DNA of 64,000 bases. It comes from an uncultured Gemella sp. (lineage in GTDB: Bacteria > Bacillota > Bacilli > Staphylococcales > Gemellaceae). The notes beneath the pieces are model-generated. The model saw only the letters and a list, made by a program, of their open reading frames with translations. It was not told where the DNA came from and ran no database searches. This document shows positions 1 to 9,307 of the stretch, piece by piece; position 1 is the stretch's first letter; each line of letters opens with the position of its first letter. Location: the NCBI GenBank assembly GCA_900555985.1, contig USNF01000001.1, forward strand, positions 62,001 to 126,000, written 5' to 3'. The position numbers and the translations under genes are program-made.

Positions 1-6
1 ACATAT

Positions 7-370
7 TCAGTAATGAGTATGTGCCAAATGGTAACATTCGGAAATCTATCTAATTGCTGGAAACCCCTAAAGCTCAAAGTACTTATATATATTTAATATA
101 TAATGAGTTACGAAAGTAGAAACAAATCTTTGAGATGAGATGTGGTTAAATCCTAAGTCTTATAAAATAATGGGCAATCAGCAGCGAAGCTTTATTAAAA
201 ATCTTAATAAAGAACGTTCAACGACTAGAGCGAGAGCTCGTACACTGCAAGTCAATAATGGCAGTGGAAATGGTAGAGGTCCTTTTATAAAAAAGGATTA
301 AGATATAGTCTGTGCTTTATCGAAAGATAAAGGTGCGAGTAGTGTCGCCGCATTAAAAGTGACGTTTTGA
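7..370 (+). ncRNA. Group I intron ribozyme core (5' part of IStron)
   Basis: The four classical group I elements occur in order: P (aattgctggaaacccc, 52-67), Q (aatcagcagcgaagctt, 176-192), R (cgttcaacgactag, ending 228) and S (aagatatagtct, 300-311). GACTA in R pairs with TAGTC in S to form P7, the guanosine-binding helix. The segment aatctatcta before P resembles the region before P4 in phage td-type introns. The function is self-splicing of the host mRNA. The ribozyme 3' end lies beyond tnpB, near 1725, so the ORF sits in a peripheral loop. Confidence 0.85.
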
Positions 371-490
371 TGTGAACAATCATCCTCTTAAAAAATTTTG
401 CAGTTCTTATATATATTATTATAGACACTTTTTTAATTTTATATTATAATATTTATTATTAAATATAATTTTAAGAAAGGAAATAAGATT

Positions 491-1585
491 TTGGAAAGAG
501 CATTTAAAGTTAGAATATATCCAAATGAAAATCAAATACAATTATTAAATCAAACGTTTGGTTGCGTTAGATATATTTATAATTATTTTCTAAATAGAAA
601 AATAAACTTCTACGAAGAAAATAATGAAGGCTTAACTTATAATGAATGTTCTAAAGAATTAACTCAACTAAAGAAAGAAAATGAGTGGCTTAAAAGTCCA
701 GATAAATGTGCATTACAAAATGCACTTAAAAATTTAGATGCGGCCTATCAAAATTTCTTTAATAAACGAGCTAACTTTCCTAATTTTAAATCGAGAAAAT
801 CTTTTAAAGATTCTTATAAAACTAATTGTAATTTAAGATTTGAAAATAATAAAATTAGAATTCCTAAAATAGGTTGGATAAAAATTAAAGGATATAAAGA
901 AATATCTGGAAGAATTTTATCCATTACTATTTCTAAAAATAAATCTAATCAATTTTTTGCTAGTATTTGTGTAACTGAATTCGAACCACAACAGTTTGAG
1001 AAAACCAATCAAAATGTAGGTATCGATTTAGGCCTTAAAGAATTTGCAATTTTTAATACTGGTGAAAAAATTAATAATCCTAGATTTTTTGTAGAGTCTC
1101 AAAAGAAATTAGCTAAAATGCAACGAAAACTTGTTAAAAAAGTTTTTGAAAGCAATAATTATTTTAAATATAAAATTAAAGTAGCCAGATTTCAAGAGAA
1201 AATAAAAAATCAACGATTAGATTTTTTACATAAATTATCTATTAGATTAGTTAAAGAATATGATATTATTTGCATTGAAACATTAAGAGTTAAAAATATG
1301 ATGAAAAATCATAAATTAGCTAAATCGATTCAAGATGTTTCATTATCAGAATTTGTACGTCAATTAGAATATAAAGCTAGATGGTATGGAAAAGTAATTT
1401 CTAAAATAGATACTTTTTATCCATCTAGTCAATTATGTTCTAATTGCGGTTATAAAAATCCTGACATTAAAAATCTCAATATTCGTGAATATGATTGCCC
1501 TATTTGTGGAATTCATCACAATAGAGATATTAATGCTGCAATTAATATTTTAAATGAAGGATTACGAATTTTAAATTCTATATAA
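491..1585 (+). CDS. tnpB: TnpB RNA-guided endonuclease of the IStron
   Basis: A 364-aa TnpB/IS1341-type protein starting at TTG 491 behind aaggaa. The RuvC-like triad is intact: D179 (GIDLGLK), E263 (CIETL) and D346 (HHNRDINAA). A zinc finger with Cys316/319 and Cys336/339 lies inside the RuvC domain. TnpB proteins are guided by an omega-RNA transcribed from their own 3' end, and they cut DNA at targets next to the element's TAM, which favours retention of the element. The conserved RNA follows directly at 1597-1725. It is closely related to the TnpB at 18.4 kb. No inactivating change is seen. Confidence 0.93.
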   Translation: MERAFKVRIYPNENQIQLLNQTFGCVRYIYNYFLNRKINFYEENNEGLTYNECSKELTQLKKENEWLKSPDKCALQNALKNLDAAYQNFFNKRANFPNFKSRKSFKDSYKTNCNLRFENNKIRIPKIGWIKIKGYKEISGRILSITISKNKSNQFFASICVTEFEPQQFEKTNQNVGIDLGLKEFAIFNTGEKINNPRFFVESQKKLAKMQRKLVKKVFESNNYFKYKIKVARFQEKIKNQRLDFLHKLSIRLVKEYDIICIETLRVKNMMKNHKLAKSIQDVSLSEFVRQLEYKARWYGKVISKIDTFYPSSQLCSNCGYKNPDIKNLNIREYDCPICGIHHNRDINAAINILNEGLRILNSI

Positions 1586-1596
1586 ATATATGTAAG

Positions 1597-1725
1597 AACC
1601 GTGGGGCACACGGGGATAGCCTATTAAATTTACTCGACCTCTGGCCTTAATTAATAATTTTATTAATTAAAGTTAAGTTGGGCGTAAATAGGAACCTCGC
1701 GACTTTAGTCGTAAGAGGATGTCAG
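1597..1725 (+). ncRNA. omega-RNA / right end of IStron, includes 3' splice site
   Basis: Directly after tnpB. It shares blocks with the region after the second tnpB (19533-19655): aaccgtggggcac, gatagcct, tagga and aagaggatgtcag. A long-range stem pairs cctatt (1620-1625) with aatagg (1687-1692). In the second copy this is cctact/agtagg, a compensating change that supports RNA structure. A terminal hairpin, cgactttagtcg, is typical of TnpB right ends. Guide sequence would begin after gtcag, about ttgcagtatttactag. In this element G1725 would also be the intron's terminal G. Confidence 0.75.
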
Positions 1726-1857
1726 TTGCAGTATTTACTAGATAATAAATATACTAAAGAACAAGCTATTGCTATTTTGTCAAATACAGATAAATATAAG
1801 AAAACAGATAATACAAAATCTGATACAGATAAAACAAAAGAAGATGTAAAAAAATAG
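1726..1857 (+). CDS. 3' exon of the gene interrupted by the IStron (partial)
   Basis: An open frame of 43 codons plus stop runs from the inferred splice site to TAG 1855-1857. It encodes LQYLLDNKYTKEQAIAILSN followed by a Lys/Asp/Thr-rich tail. It has no start codon or ribosome site of its own, so it is most simply the C-terminus of a gene whose 5' exon lies left of the window (bases 1-6 visible as the P1 exon strand). The protein family cannot be named; by position next to a virion-type gene it may be structural. Confidence 0.6.
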   Translation: MQYLLDNKYTKEQAIAILSNTDKYKKTDNTKSDTDKTKEDVKK

Positions 1858-1867
1858 ATATCTGTGA

Positions 1868-1911
1868 TATAATATTGGTGTTACTATAAAAATAACACCA
1901 ATATTTTTTTA
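1868..1911 (+). terminator. Hairpin with T-run; overlaps an extended -10 box
   Basis: aatattggtgtta (1871-1883) pairs with taacaccaatatt (1893-1905) and is followed by a T-run, a good intrinsic terminator for the upstream split gene. TGATATAAT at 1865-1873 could be an extended -10 for the next gene, with only a weak -35. The gene at 1931 starts 20 bases after the T-run. Confidence 0.65.
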
Positions 1912-1930
1912 AAGAAATGGTAGGTGAAGT

Positions 1931-4717
1931 ATGGCTGAAGAGCAAAGGAATAAAGTAAAAACTACTATTGAAGAAAATCCTAAGCCTACAGATAAACAAG
2001 AAGACAAAGATAAAAAACAAGAAACAGATAAAAAAGATACATCTACACAAGCTACGCAAGGAGCTAAACAAGCTACACAATTAGGTGAAGGTGCTGGCTG
2101 GAATGATGTAACGACAAATATTATGAAATCCATAGGCTTGTCCGATTTACAATCTATCATTGGTGATTCAGAAGCTATTAAAGCTCGTCAACATTTATTA
2201 GACCCTACTAAGTATGAGCGAGAATTTAAAACTTCTAATCCAGGCAAAATGCCTAATAACGAAGATGCCTATCCAATAGATTTAAAGATAGAAGAACTTG
2301 AGTATCATAAACCAGATGTTAAGCCATATAAAGAAACAACACATATTCATGGTAAAGATGCTATGATTGTGGCAATGCGTGTTGGTGACAAAGCAGAAAA
2401 ACGTATTGTTAAATTAGAAAATATGGTTGCTACACTATTTAGGTGGATGGGAAGACTTGGTTCCAGAATGACTATCAACTGTGTCTATTGGGGAGGAACA
2501 CAACCAGGTTAATATAATGGCCGTTCAAAAGAGAAAGTCATAGAATCTTTTTGAATGACTATCGCGGAATTAAGCGGGGAGGGTTTCACATCCTAATCCG
2601 AACCGAAGGCTAGAAATAATATTTTAGTCAGGGGCAACGCATAGCAGATGAACCTTATTTAGATATAAGAATATAATTCTGCCAAGAGGCCGCGACACGC
2701 TATGACAAATAAAAATGCGTGAAAAGGTATGCTAAACTGGACCAGAATTAACTGGTCGATGAAAATGAGGGAAACCTCCAGAGATTGAGATAAAAAACTC
2801 AATGTTAATAATTATTGCAAAAATATAAAACAATCAGGTGTTTAGCTGATGATAGAATTAATGAGGGACAAGAAGTTCAAATAGACCAATGTTTATATTG
2901 TACAAGGTATGAACCAATTGCAGGTTAATTATATGGCCGTTTATAATCAAAAGCTATTGAAGATTATAAAATATTAGAGTGGTATTAAGCAGGAAAGCTA
3001 AGTCAGTAGATATGCTAATCTGAACCGAAGGCTTGATTAAGTTAAGTCAGGGGCAACGCATAGGTAGTGAAAAGATATAATCTACCCAAGAGACCGCTCC
3101 ACGTATAGCTAATTAAACGTGAAAAAGTATGCTGAACTTATAGGAAACTATAAGAACTATAGGATAAAAAGCCTATAGGATAACAAAACGCAGATGTACG
3201 AAATCATGAATGACCTTGGTGCAAATGTAGCTACTATATTAGATGATAATCAAATGGGTTACACTAATATGGAAGAATACGATACACTCTCTCGTGTAGA
3301 AAAATATTGGAAAACAAAAGATGATGGTAAATTTAATTTAGCCATTGTTGAAAAGAAAAATACTGCCGAAGTATTTGATTTCAAGGATATCTGGGGTGAA
3401 GGATTGAAGATGAATTGGTCTTTAACTCCTAAAGAAGACCAGATTCCTCATATTAATTGGCGTCAATCATTAACAGATGATGGTTCTAATTTAATGCGTC
3501 TTGCTTCTTTCACTGGTAATGAAGTAAATGCTGGTAAGAATTTAATTAAAGATGGTGTAGTTTCTGATGTTATGAAAAAGAATAAAGAAGCGATGGATTC
3601 TTATAATGAAAATACTGATGTAAATTATAAAGCTACTACTATCAAAGCATTAATTGCTGACGCTAAAGAATACACTAAATCTATTGAAGATGAAGTATTA
3701 AATAAATTTAGACGTGGTTTACAATCTGAAGTTAAAGAAATTATTGGCGATGATAGCAAAGTAGATAGTTTATTATTGGCTTGTGCTTCTCATGTATTAG
3801 GTAAATCTCCTAAAGAAGTATATGAAAAATATAAAGACTTCCTTAATAAAATATCTACAACAAATGTTACTATTGGTTTATCTGCTTTTAACGGTGGCAC
3901 AATTCCATTTAATGGAGATAAAGATAAAAAATGTCCTCGTATAGATAGAGCAGGTCAACCATATACAGACCCAGATAAAAAATCAACAGGTACTGTTACT
4001 GGCAATGGTAATTCAGATACCAATCAAAATAAATTGCCTCCTATTAAATGGGAAGAACGAGATGGTTGGTTATGGGTTGCATATGCTGGACATCATTTAA
4101 CAAATATGCCATTTAGTGATGGAACTAGTGATGGTAAAGAAAAATTTCCTATGATTTGCTATCTATATTGTGAATTAGAATCTAAAGCTCACTTTAGTCG
4201 TTATGATGAAGCTAACTATAGTTTCCCATTTACAGATAAAGAATTAAATAACCCTGGTGTTACTATGGGTGATAATTATGGACAAACTGCAAATGGTAAA
4301 TTACATACTGGTACGCAATTCTTAGTACAAGCAGGGACTCCATTCTATTCTGTAGCGGATGGTAGAGTAACTGGTTGTGGTAATGATGGTGAATACGGTA
4401 AAGAATATAAATCTATTAATATCCAACATAATGATGGTACATTCGCTAGATATATGTGTTCTTCTCAAATGTCAGTTAAACGTGGAGATACTGTTCTTCG
4501 TGGACAACAATTAGGATTAACTGGTATAGATAGTACAACTAATACACCTTGTTTATATTTTGAATTGGGTCAAGGTGATTCTGAAAAGTCAGTATGTCCT
4601 AATAACCCAATGCAGTTCTTCCCTAAAATTAATTATAAAAAAGGTGAACAAATTTTAGCGACTGGAGCTAAACCAAAAGATGGAACAACTACTGTAGTAC
4701 CACAAGAAAAAAAATAA
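1931..4717 (+). CDS. Virion/baseplate-type protein with degenerate M23 domain, split by two group I introns
   Basis: Join of exon 1 1931-2509 (193 codons), exon 2 2818-2925 (36 codons) and exon 3 3191-4717 (508 codons plus stop), giving 737 aa. All three are in frame after intron removal, and the joins read TQPG-QKYKTIRC and EPIAG-QMYEIMND. The N-terminus is Lys/Glu/Thr-rich and disordered. The centre holds a Cys-containing segment (CLYCTRYEPIAG). Residues about 601-695 resemble a LytM/M23 peptidase (HTGTQF, GTPFYSVADGRV, VKRGDTVLRGQQLG). The zinc ligands are missing: Asp is Q605, and the HxH pair is C683/Y685. It is probably a structural cell-wall-contact module of the tail, not an active hydrolase. 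The ATG at 3194 is internal, not a separate gene start. Confidence 0.8.
2510..2817 (+). ncRNA. Group I intron A (ORF-less) in virion gene
   Basis: 308 bases between exon 1 ending CCAGGT (U at -1) and exon 2 starting CAAAAATAT. P1: GGU of the exon pairs with GCC about 10 bases inside, with a U.G at the cut. Q-like aatccgaaccgaaggct is at 2597-2613 and R-like caggggcaacgcatag at 2631-2646. S-like gaaaaggtatgct is at 2721-2733; GCATA in R pairs with TATGC in S (P7). The terminal G is 2817. It is closely related to intron B but differs in type from the IStron and dnaE introns. Confidence 0.8.
2926..3190 (+). ncRNA. Group I intron B (ORF-less) in virion gene
   Basis: 265 bases between exon 2 ending GCAGGT and exon 3 starting CAGATGTAC. 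It has the same P1 arrangement as intron A (GGU with GCC). Q-like aatctgaaccgaaggct is at 3017-3033, R-like caggggcaacgcatag at 3048-3063 and S-like gaaaaagtatgct at 3121-3133. It shares the core with intron A but has different peripheral stems. Removing both introns restores one reading frame. Confidence 0.8.
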
Positions 4718-4731
4718 TATATATTTAATAT

Positions 4732-4760
4732 AGCTCGGTAGAAATGCCGAGCTATTATTT
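4732..4760 (+). terminator. Intrinsic terminator / leader hairpin
   Basis: agctcgg (4732-4738) pairs with ccgagct (4747-4753), followed by attatttt. It lies 15 bases after the virion-gene stop and 17 bases before the next start codon. Confidence 0.7.
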
Positions 4761-4776
4761 TGAGGAAATATATAAA

Positions 4777-5097
4777 ATGAGAGAATTAAGAAAACAACAA
4801 TATAGAAAAATAATGAAATTGTGTAAAACTAAATTTGAAATTGATGATGAAATTATAATTAGTGGTATCTCACCTGATTATAAAGTTCAATTTAAAGTCA
4901 TTGAAAGTATTTATGTTTTGCCATATAATGAATGTGTATTAATTTTTAAAAATATATTATATTATCGAGGAAAACATTTTGCTACATTAATTCATGGTGT
5001 AGATAAATTTGGGAAGAAATTTTCAATTAAAGGAAATTTAATCCTTGGTAAATATAAAAAATTAATTAGTCCACATTGGATAAAAACATATAGTTAA
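4777..5097 (+). CDS. Hypothetical basic protein
   Basis: About 106 aa, Lys/Ile-rich, with no family recognised. The start ATG 4777 follows TGAGGAA at normal spacing. An in-frame ATG at 4744 lies inside the loop of the preceding hairpin and is rejected. The sequence alternates charged and hydrophobic residues (EIIISGISPDYKVQFKVIES), suggesting a small beta-rich fold. It ends 28 bases before thyA and may be cotranscribed with it. Confidence 0.6.
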   Translation: MRELRKQQYRKIMKLCKTKFEIDDEIIISGISPDYKVQFKVIESIYVLPYNECVLIFKNILYYRGKHFATLIHGVDKFGKKFSIKGNLILGKYKKLISPHWIKTYS

Positions 5098-5125
5098 AAA
5101 ATATTTTTGAAAGGAGGTGAAGTAA

Positions 5126-6022
5126 ATGAATCAAGCAGATAAACAATATTTAGATATCGCTAAAAAAATCTTAGAAAAAGGTACTTGGACAAACAATCGT
5201 ACAGGTATGCCAGCTATTTTCTTACCGCATCAGATTATGCAATTTGATTTACAAAAAGAATTTCCTATTTTACAATCTAAATTCGTAGCTTTTAAAACAG
5301 CCGTAAAAGAATTGTTATGGATTTGGCAAATGCAGTCTAATGATGTACGTAAATTACAAGAAATGAATGTACATGTTTGGGATGAATGGGCACGAAAAGA
5401 TGGTACTATCGGTAAGGCGTATGGTTATCAAATGGCTCGTATCAATCCATATAATGATGTAAATTATAATAAAGCTATGGAAATGTTAGAAGCACATCAA
5501 ATTAAATCTTGCGAACAAGATAGAAACGGATATGTATATCTATCTCAAGTAGATAAATTATTATATGACTTAAAGTATAATCGTGATAATCGTCGTATGA
5601 TTGTTTCTTTATGGAACGTAGCGGATTTGCATGATATGGCATTACAACCATGCGCATATGAAACATTATGGAATGTACAAAATGGAAAACTAAATTGCAT
5701 ACTTATACAAAGGTCGGCGGATTGGGGACTTGGTGCACCATTTAATTTAAGCCAATATTCATCGTTAGTTTATATGATTGCACATGTATCTGAGTTAGAA
5801 CCTGGTATGTTTACACATGTAGTAAATAATGCACATATATACAAAAATCATGTAGATGCATTACAAGAACAAATCGAACGTAGTCAAAACCTTGAAAATA
5901 TGAAACAGCCAAAACTCATTATTAATAAAAACATAAAAAGTTTTTATGCTTATAAACCTGAAGATATTCAATTAGATAATTATGAACATCTAGGAAAACT
6001 TCCAATGGAAGTATCTGTATAA
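5126..6022 (+). CDS. thyA: Thymidylate synthase
   Basis: 298 aa, the usual length for ThyA, which methylates dUMP to dTMP using methylenetetrahydrofolate. Visible motifs: [10 protein letters not shown] with the catalytic Cys (the usual neighbouring His is Ala here), [14 protein letters not shown] with the dUMP-recognising Asn, and HIYKNH near the C-terminus. A strong ribosome site (aaaggaggtgaa) precedes ATG 5126. It is followed 15 bases later by dihydrofolate reductase, which recycles the folate product, so the two form a functional pair. Confidence 0.95.
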   Translation: MNQADKQYLDIAKKILEKGTWTNNRTGMPAIFLPHQIMQFDLQKEFPILQSKFVAFKTAVKELLWIWQMQSNDVRKLQEMNVHVWDEWARKDGTIGKAYGYQMARINPYNDVNYNKAMEMLEAHQIKSCEQDRNGYVYLSQVDKLLYDLKYNRDNRRMIVSLWNVADLHDMALQPCAYETLWNVQNGKLNCILIQRSADWGLGAPFNLSQYSSLVYMIAHVSELEPGMFTHVVNNAHIYKNHVDALQEQIERSQNLENMKQPKLIINKNIKSFYAYKPEDIQLDNYEHLGKLPMEVSV

Positions 6023-6037
6023 GGAGAATATTAATAA

Positions 6038-6553
6038 ATGAGTAAACAATTAAAATTAATTGTTGCCACTTCCAAAAATGGAGTAATTGGCAGAGATGGT
6101 ACAATGCCTTGGCATTTACCAGACGATTTAAAATATTTTAAGGAGAAGACGAATGGAAGCATTATTATCCTTGGCAGGAAGACTTTTGATACCCTTGGCA
6201 GAGTGTTGCCTAATCGAGAGCATTGGATACTTACAAGAGAAGAAGAATCAAGAATCAACAAAGATAACAATCCAAATGTAAAAGTTTTCCACGATTCATT
6301 TTCTGTAGTCTCAGCATTAATGCGAGATACAAGAGATGGGTATGTCATTGGTGGTGGTGTTATCTACAAAATGTTTTTACCTTTTGTTTCTACTTGTTAT
6401 GTAACAGAAATAGAAACAGAAATTGCTGACGGCGATACTTTCTTTAAATTGCCTAATTATTTTAAAGAAACTAGACGTGTTTACCATCCAATCGATGAAA
6501 AACATGAATTTGGATTTTCTTTTGTAACATATGAAAGAAATAGACCATTATAA
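6038..6553 (+). CDS. folA: Dihydrofolate reductase
   Basis: 171 aa; reduces dihydrofolate made by the adjacent ThyA. It shows the DHFR signature: ATSKNGVIG at the N-terminus, the substrate loop MPWHLPDDLKYFK with the acidic residue, the NADPH-binding LGRKTFDTLG, and YVIGGGVIYKMFLP. The start ATG 6038 follows aaggag. A terminator follows about 55 bases downstream, so thyA-folA probably ends a transcription unit. Confidence 0.95.
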   Translation: MSKQLKLIVATSKNGVIGRDGTMPWHLPDDLKYFKEKTNGSIIILGRKTFDTLGRVLPNREHWILTREEESRINKDNNPNVKVFHDSFSVVSALMRDTRDGYVIGGGVIYKMFLPFVSTCYVTEIETEIADGDTFFKLPNYFKETRRVYHPIDEKHEFGFSFVTYERNRPL

Positions 6554-6606
6554 TAAAAACTCATAGGTCAAATTTTATAAACCTCATGATTATCACATTC
6601 TCAATT

Positions 6607-6664
6607 AAAACTATATCTTGTATTATGTTAAATTGATATATACAAGATATAGTTTTTTTTGTTA
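6607..6664 (+). terminator. Strong intrinsic terminator after folA
   Basis: aaaactatatcttgta (6607-6622) pairs perfectly with tacaagatatagtttt (6641-6656) and is followed by eight T. It lies in the 178-base gap before nrdD; nothing else certain is seen there apart from AT-rich promoter-like sequence. Confidence 0.85.
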
Positions 6665-6731
6665 CAATAAACGTAATATTAATCATGAAGTTTATTTTTC
6701 ATAAGTTATTTTTAGAAAAGGAAAAAAGAAT

Positions 6732-8831
6732 ATGCAAATTAAAAAACGCGATGGGCGTTTAGTTGATTTTAATAAAAATAAAATCATTGTTGCTATTGAA
6801 AAAGCAATGCATTCACCACAAGGAAAATATATTAAAAACCAAGCGAAAGAAATTGCTAATATAATTGAGGATGAAAAATTAAATTCTGTTTCTGAAATAG
6901 AATCAAGAGTTTATTTTTTATTAACAGAAAAAGATAATGCTGAAACAGCTAAAGCCTACGAGGCTTATAGAGCAGTACAGGCTTTCAGGCATATAAATAA
7001 CACGTCCGATGATGCCATTCTTGGTTTAATTAATGGAACGAATAAAGAAGCCATTAATGAAAATTCAAATAAAAGTGCATATGTTGCAGCTACACAACGT
7101 GATTTAATTGCTGGTGAAGTATCTAAAGATATTGTTAGAAGAAAATTATTACCACAAGATTTAGTAGAAGCACACGATAAAGGAATCTTGCATTTACACG
7201 ATATGGATTATCTTTTGCAACATATTCATAATTGTGATTTATTAAATATTCCAGATATGTTAAAAAATGGAACTGTAATTAATGGCAGTGCAATTGAAAC
7301 ACCAAAATCTTTTCAGACTGCGTGTACAATTACCACACAAATTATCGCTTGCTGTGCTTCAAACCAGCTGGGCGGGCAATCAATTAATGGTATTGATGAA
7401 ATATTAGCACCATATCTTTTTAAAACATATGAAAAATATTTAAGATTTTTTGCAGATGAAAAAGATGCTGAAATTTTAGCTGAACGTATGATGAAAAAAG
7501 AATTAAGTGACGGTGTTCAGACATTGCAGTATCAAATTAATACATTGATGACTACTAATGGTCAAACACCATTTGTTACGTTTGCATTAAATTTTAATCC
7601 AAATGGTAAATATGCTAAATATGCTGCATTAATTTGTGAAGAAATTTTGAAACAACGATTAAAAGGAATTAAAAATTCCGATGGTGTATATACAACTCCA
7701 GTATTTCCTAAATTAGTTTATTGTTTAGATGAACATAATGCAGAAGAAGGAAGCAAATATTATTATTTAACTAAATTAGCAGCTGAATGTACAGCTAAAC
7801 GCATGTATCCTGACTATGTATCTGCAAAAGTTATGAAAGCTAGATATAATGGGCAGGTATGGTTTCCGATGGGCTGTCGCAGCTTCCTTTCTTTATGGAA
7901 AAATGAAAAAGGAGAATATCAATTTGATGGGCGGTTTAATCAAGGTGTTGTTTCTGTAAATCCAGTTCGATGTGCAATTCTTGCAAAAGGCGATATTAAT
8001 AAATTTTATGAATATTTAGATAAAGCATTAGAGCTTTGTCATAAAGCATTGATTTATAAAACAAATAACCTTAAAGGAACTAAGTCAGATATTGCTCCTA
8101 TTTTGTGGCAACATGGTGCATTAGCAAGATTAAAACCAGGAGAAACAATTGATAAATTACTTTATGGTGGCTATTCAACATCTTCTTTGGGTTTTATTGG
8201 CATTTATGAAACAGTTAAATTATTAACTGGTGAATCTCATTCTAAACATCAAGATTTAGCATTAGAAATTTGTCAATATATGAGAGACAAATGCGAACAA
8301 TGGAAAAAAGAAGATAATGTAGCCTACGGACTTTACGGAACTCCTGCGGAAAGCCTATGTTATACATTTGCCAAAAAGCTTAAAAAAGAATTTGGTATTA
8401 TTAAAGATGTTACTGATAAAGGCTATTTAACAAATAGCTTTCATTATGATGTTAGAGAACCAGTTGATGCATTTACGAAATTAGAATTTGAAGCTCCATT
8501 CCACGCAATTGCAAGTGGTGGTTGTTTATCTTATATTGAAATGCCATCTATGACAAATAATGTAAAAGCAGTTGAACAAATTATTAATTATATCTATCAT
8601 AATATTCAGTATGCTGAATTTAATACCAAATTAGATTATTGTTATAATTGTGGTTACGAAGGTGAAATTGAATTTAAAAATGGTGATTGGGAATGTCCTC
8701 AATGTGGAAACCGAGACCATTCAAAGCTTGTCGTAACGCGAAGGACTTGTGGATATTTGGGTTCTAATTTTTGGAACGAAGGTCGAACCAAAGAAATTAC
8801 TTCTCGTGTTCTCCATTTAGATGATAATTAA
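6732..8831 (+). CDS. nrdD: Anaerobic ribonucleoside-triphosphate reductase, class III
   Basis: 699 aa; makes dNTPs anaerobically with a glycyl radical. There is an N-terminal ATP-cone (KKRDGRLVDFNKNKIIVAIEKAM) for allosteric control. The central catalytic barrel includes the segment ACCASNQLGGQS. A C-terminal zinc site (CYNCGY and CPQCGN) is followed by the radical loop RTCGYLG with the likely glycyl residue G674. Its activase, nrdG, lies 8 kb downstream on the same strand. The presence of both implies a strictly anaerobic host. The ribosome site is aaaagg before ATG 6732. Confidence 0.96.
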   Translation: MQIKKRDGRLVDFNKNKIIVAIEKAMHSPQGKYIKNQAKEIANIIEDEKLNSVSEIESRVYFLLTEKDNAETAKAYEAYRAVQAFRHINNTSDDAILGLINGTNKEAINENSNKSAYVAATQRDLIAGEVSKDIVRRKLLPQDLVEAHDKGILHLHDMDYLLQHIHNCDLLNIPDMLKNGTVINGSAIETPKSFQTACTITTQIIACCASNQLGGQSINGIDEILAPYLFKTYEKYLRFFADEKDAEILAERMMKKELSDGVQTLQYQINTLMTTNGQTPFVTFALNFNPNGKYAKYAALICEEILKQRLKGIKNSDGVYTTPVFPKLVYCLDEHNAEEGSKYYYLTKLAAECTAKRMYPDYVSAKVMKARYNGQVWFPMGCRSFLSLWKNEKGEYQFDGRFNQGVVSVNPVRCAILAKGDINKFYEYLDKALELCHKALIYKTNNLKGTKSDIAPILWQHGALARLKPGETIDKLLYGGYSTSSLGFIGIYETVKLLTGESHSKHQDLALEICQYMRDKCEQWKKEDNVAYGLYGTPAESLCYTFAKKLKKEFGIIKDVTDKGYLTNSFHYDVREPVDAFTKLEFEAPFHAIASGGCLSYIEMPSMTNNVKAVEQIINYIYHNIQYAEFNTKLDYCYNCGYEGEIEFKNGDWECPQCGNRDHSKLVVTRRTCGYLGSNFWNEGRTKEITSRVLHLDDN

Positions 8832-8844
8832 TATATATAATGTT

Positions 8845-8886
8845 AAAATAGTTCTTCTTATTTAATTATAGGAAGAACTATTTTAT
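8845..8886 (+). terminator. Intrinsic terminator after nrdD
   Basis: aaaatagttcttc (8845-8857) pairs with gaagaactatttt (8872-8884), then a T-rich run. The next gene's ribosome site GAGGAA follows 10-15 bases later. Confidence 0.8.
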
Positions 8887-8908
8887 TTTATATTATGAGG
8901 AAAAATAT

Positions 8909-9289
8909 ATGGATTTTAATCCTATTGGATTAATTGCTTTTTTATTTTTTATCTTTACTTTATATTTAATATATAAAATACTTACAAGAGATAATATAAA
9001 AAAAAATAATAAAAAAGAATTAATTTTATTAGATGCAGATAATGCCCATGATTTGGCTATAGAATATAATAAAAAGTATTTTTTAATTGTTCATAAAAAA
9101 TCTATAGAAGCTATTATTGAAGGAATTAAAGAAGCATCTAGCACTGGTAAATTTGAATATAAAGTTACTATATTTAATAATGAATATTCAAAAGATTTAA
9201 TTAAGTATTTAGAAAAAAAAAGATATGTTGTTGAATCTGCTCAAATTGAATTAGATAGTAAGCGTATTATTTTAACAATTAAGTGGTAA
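8909..9289 (+). CDS. Small N-terminally anchored membrane protein
   Basis: 126 aa with one transmembrane segment at residues about 6-25 (GLIAFLFFIFTLYLIYKIL), then a Lys-rich stretch and a soluble alpha/beta domain ending in YLEKKRYVVESA. That domain resembles the one in the next gene (YLEGKRYIVNYIE), so the two look like tandem paralogues. Family and function are not recognised. The start ATG 8909 follows GAGGAA just after the nrdD terminator hairpin. Confidence 0.65.
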   Translation: MDFNPIGLIAFLFFIFTLYLIYKILTRDNIKKNNKKELILLDADNAHDLAIEYNKKYFLIVHKKSIEAIIEGIKEASSTGKFEYKVTIFNNEYSKDLIKYLEKKRYVVESAQIELDSKRIILTIKW

Positions 9290-9307
9290 AGGTGGTGAAA
9301 ATAGTAT

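Larger units (their letters stand above)
7..1725 (+). mobile_element. IStron: group I intron fused to an IS605-type tnpB element
   Basis: A chimeric element: a group I ribozyme core at the 5' side (about 7-370), a full tnpB (491-1585) and a conserved 3' RNA/right end (1597-1725). IStrons are known from Clostridia; they move as IS605-like DNA elements and are removed from mRNA by the ribozyme. The 5' splice site is inferred from a 6-bp P1: ACATAT (1-6) pairs with GTATGT (17-22) and ends in the required U.G pair. The intron would end at G1725, and the next base starts an in-frame 3' exon. No tnpA is present, so DNA mobility would need help in trans. The left end is only just inside the window. 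Confidence 0.8.

Noticed and set aside
1772..2160. Minus-strand open frames around 1.8-2.1 kb
   Set aside because: Low-complexity shadows of the exon and terminator region; they cross the hairpin at 1871-1905.
3194..4717. Separate 507-aa gene starting at ATG 3194
   Set aside because: There is no ribosome site, the frame is open upstream to the intron boundary, and removal of introns A and B joins it to exon 1 and exon 2 in one frame.
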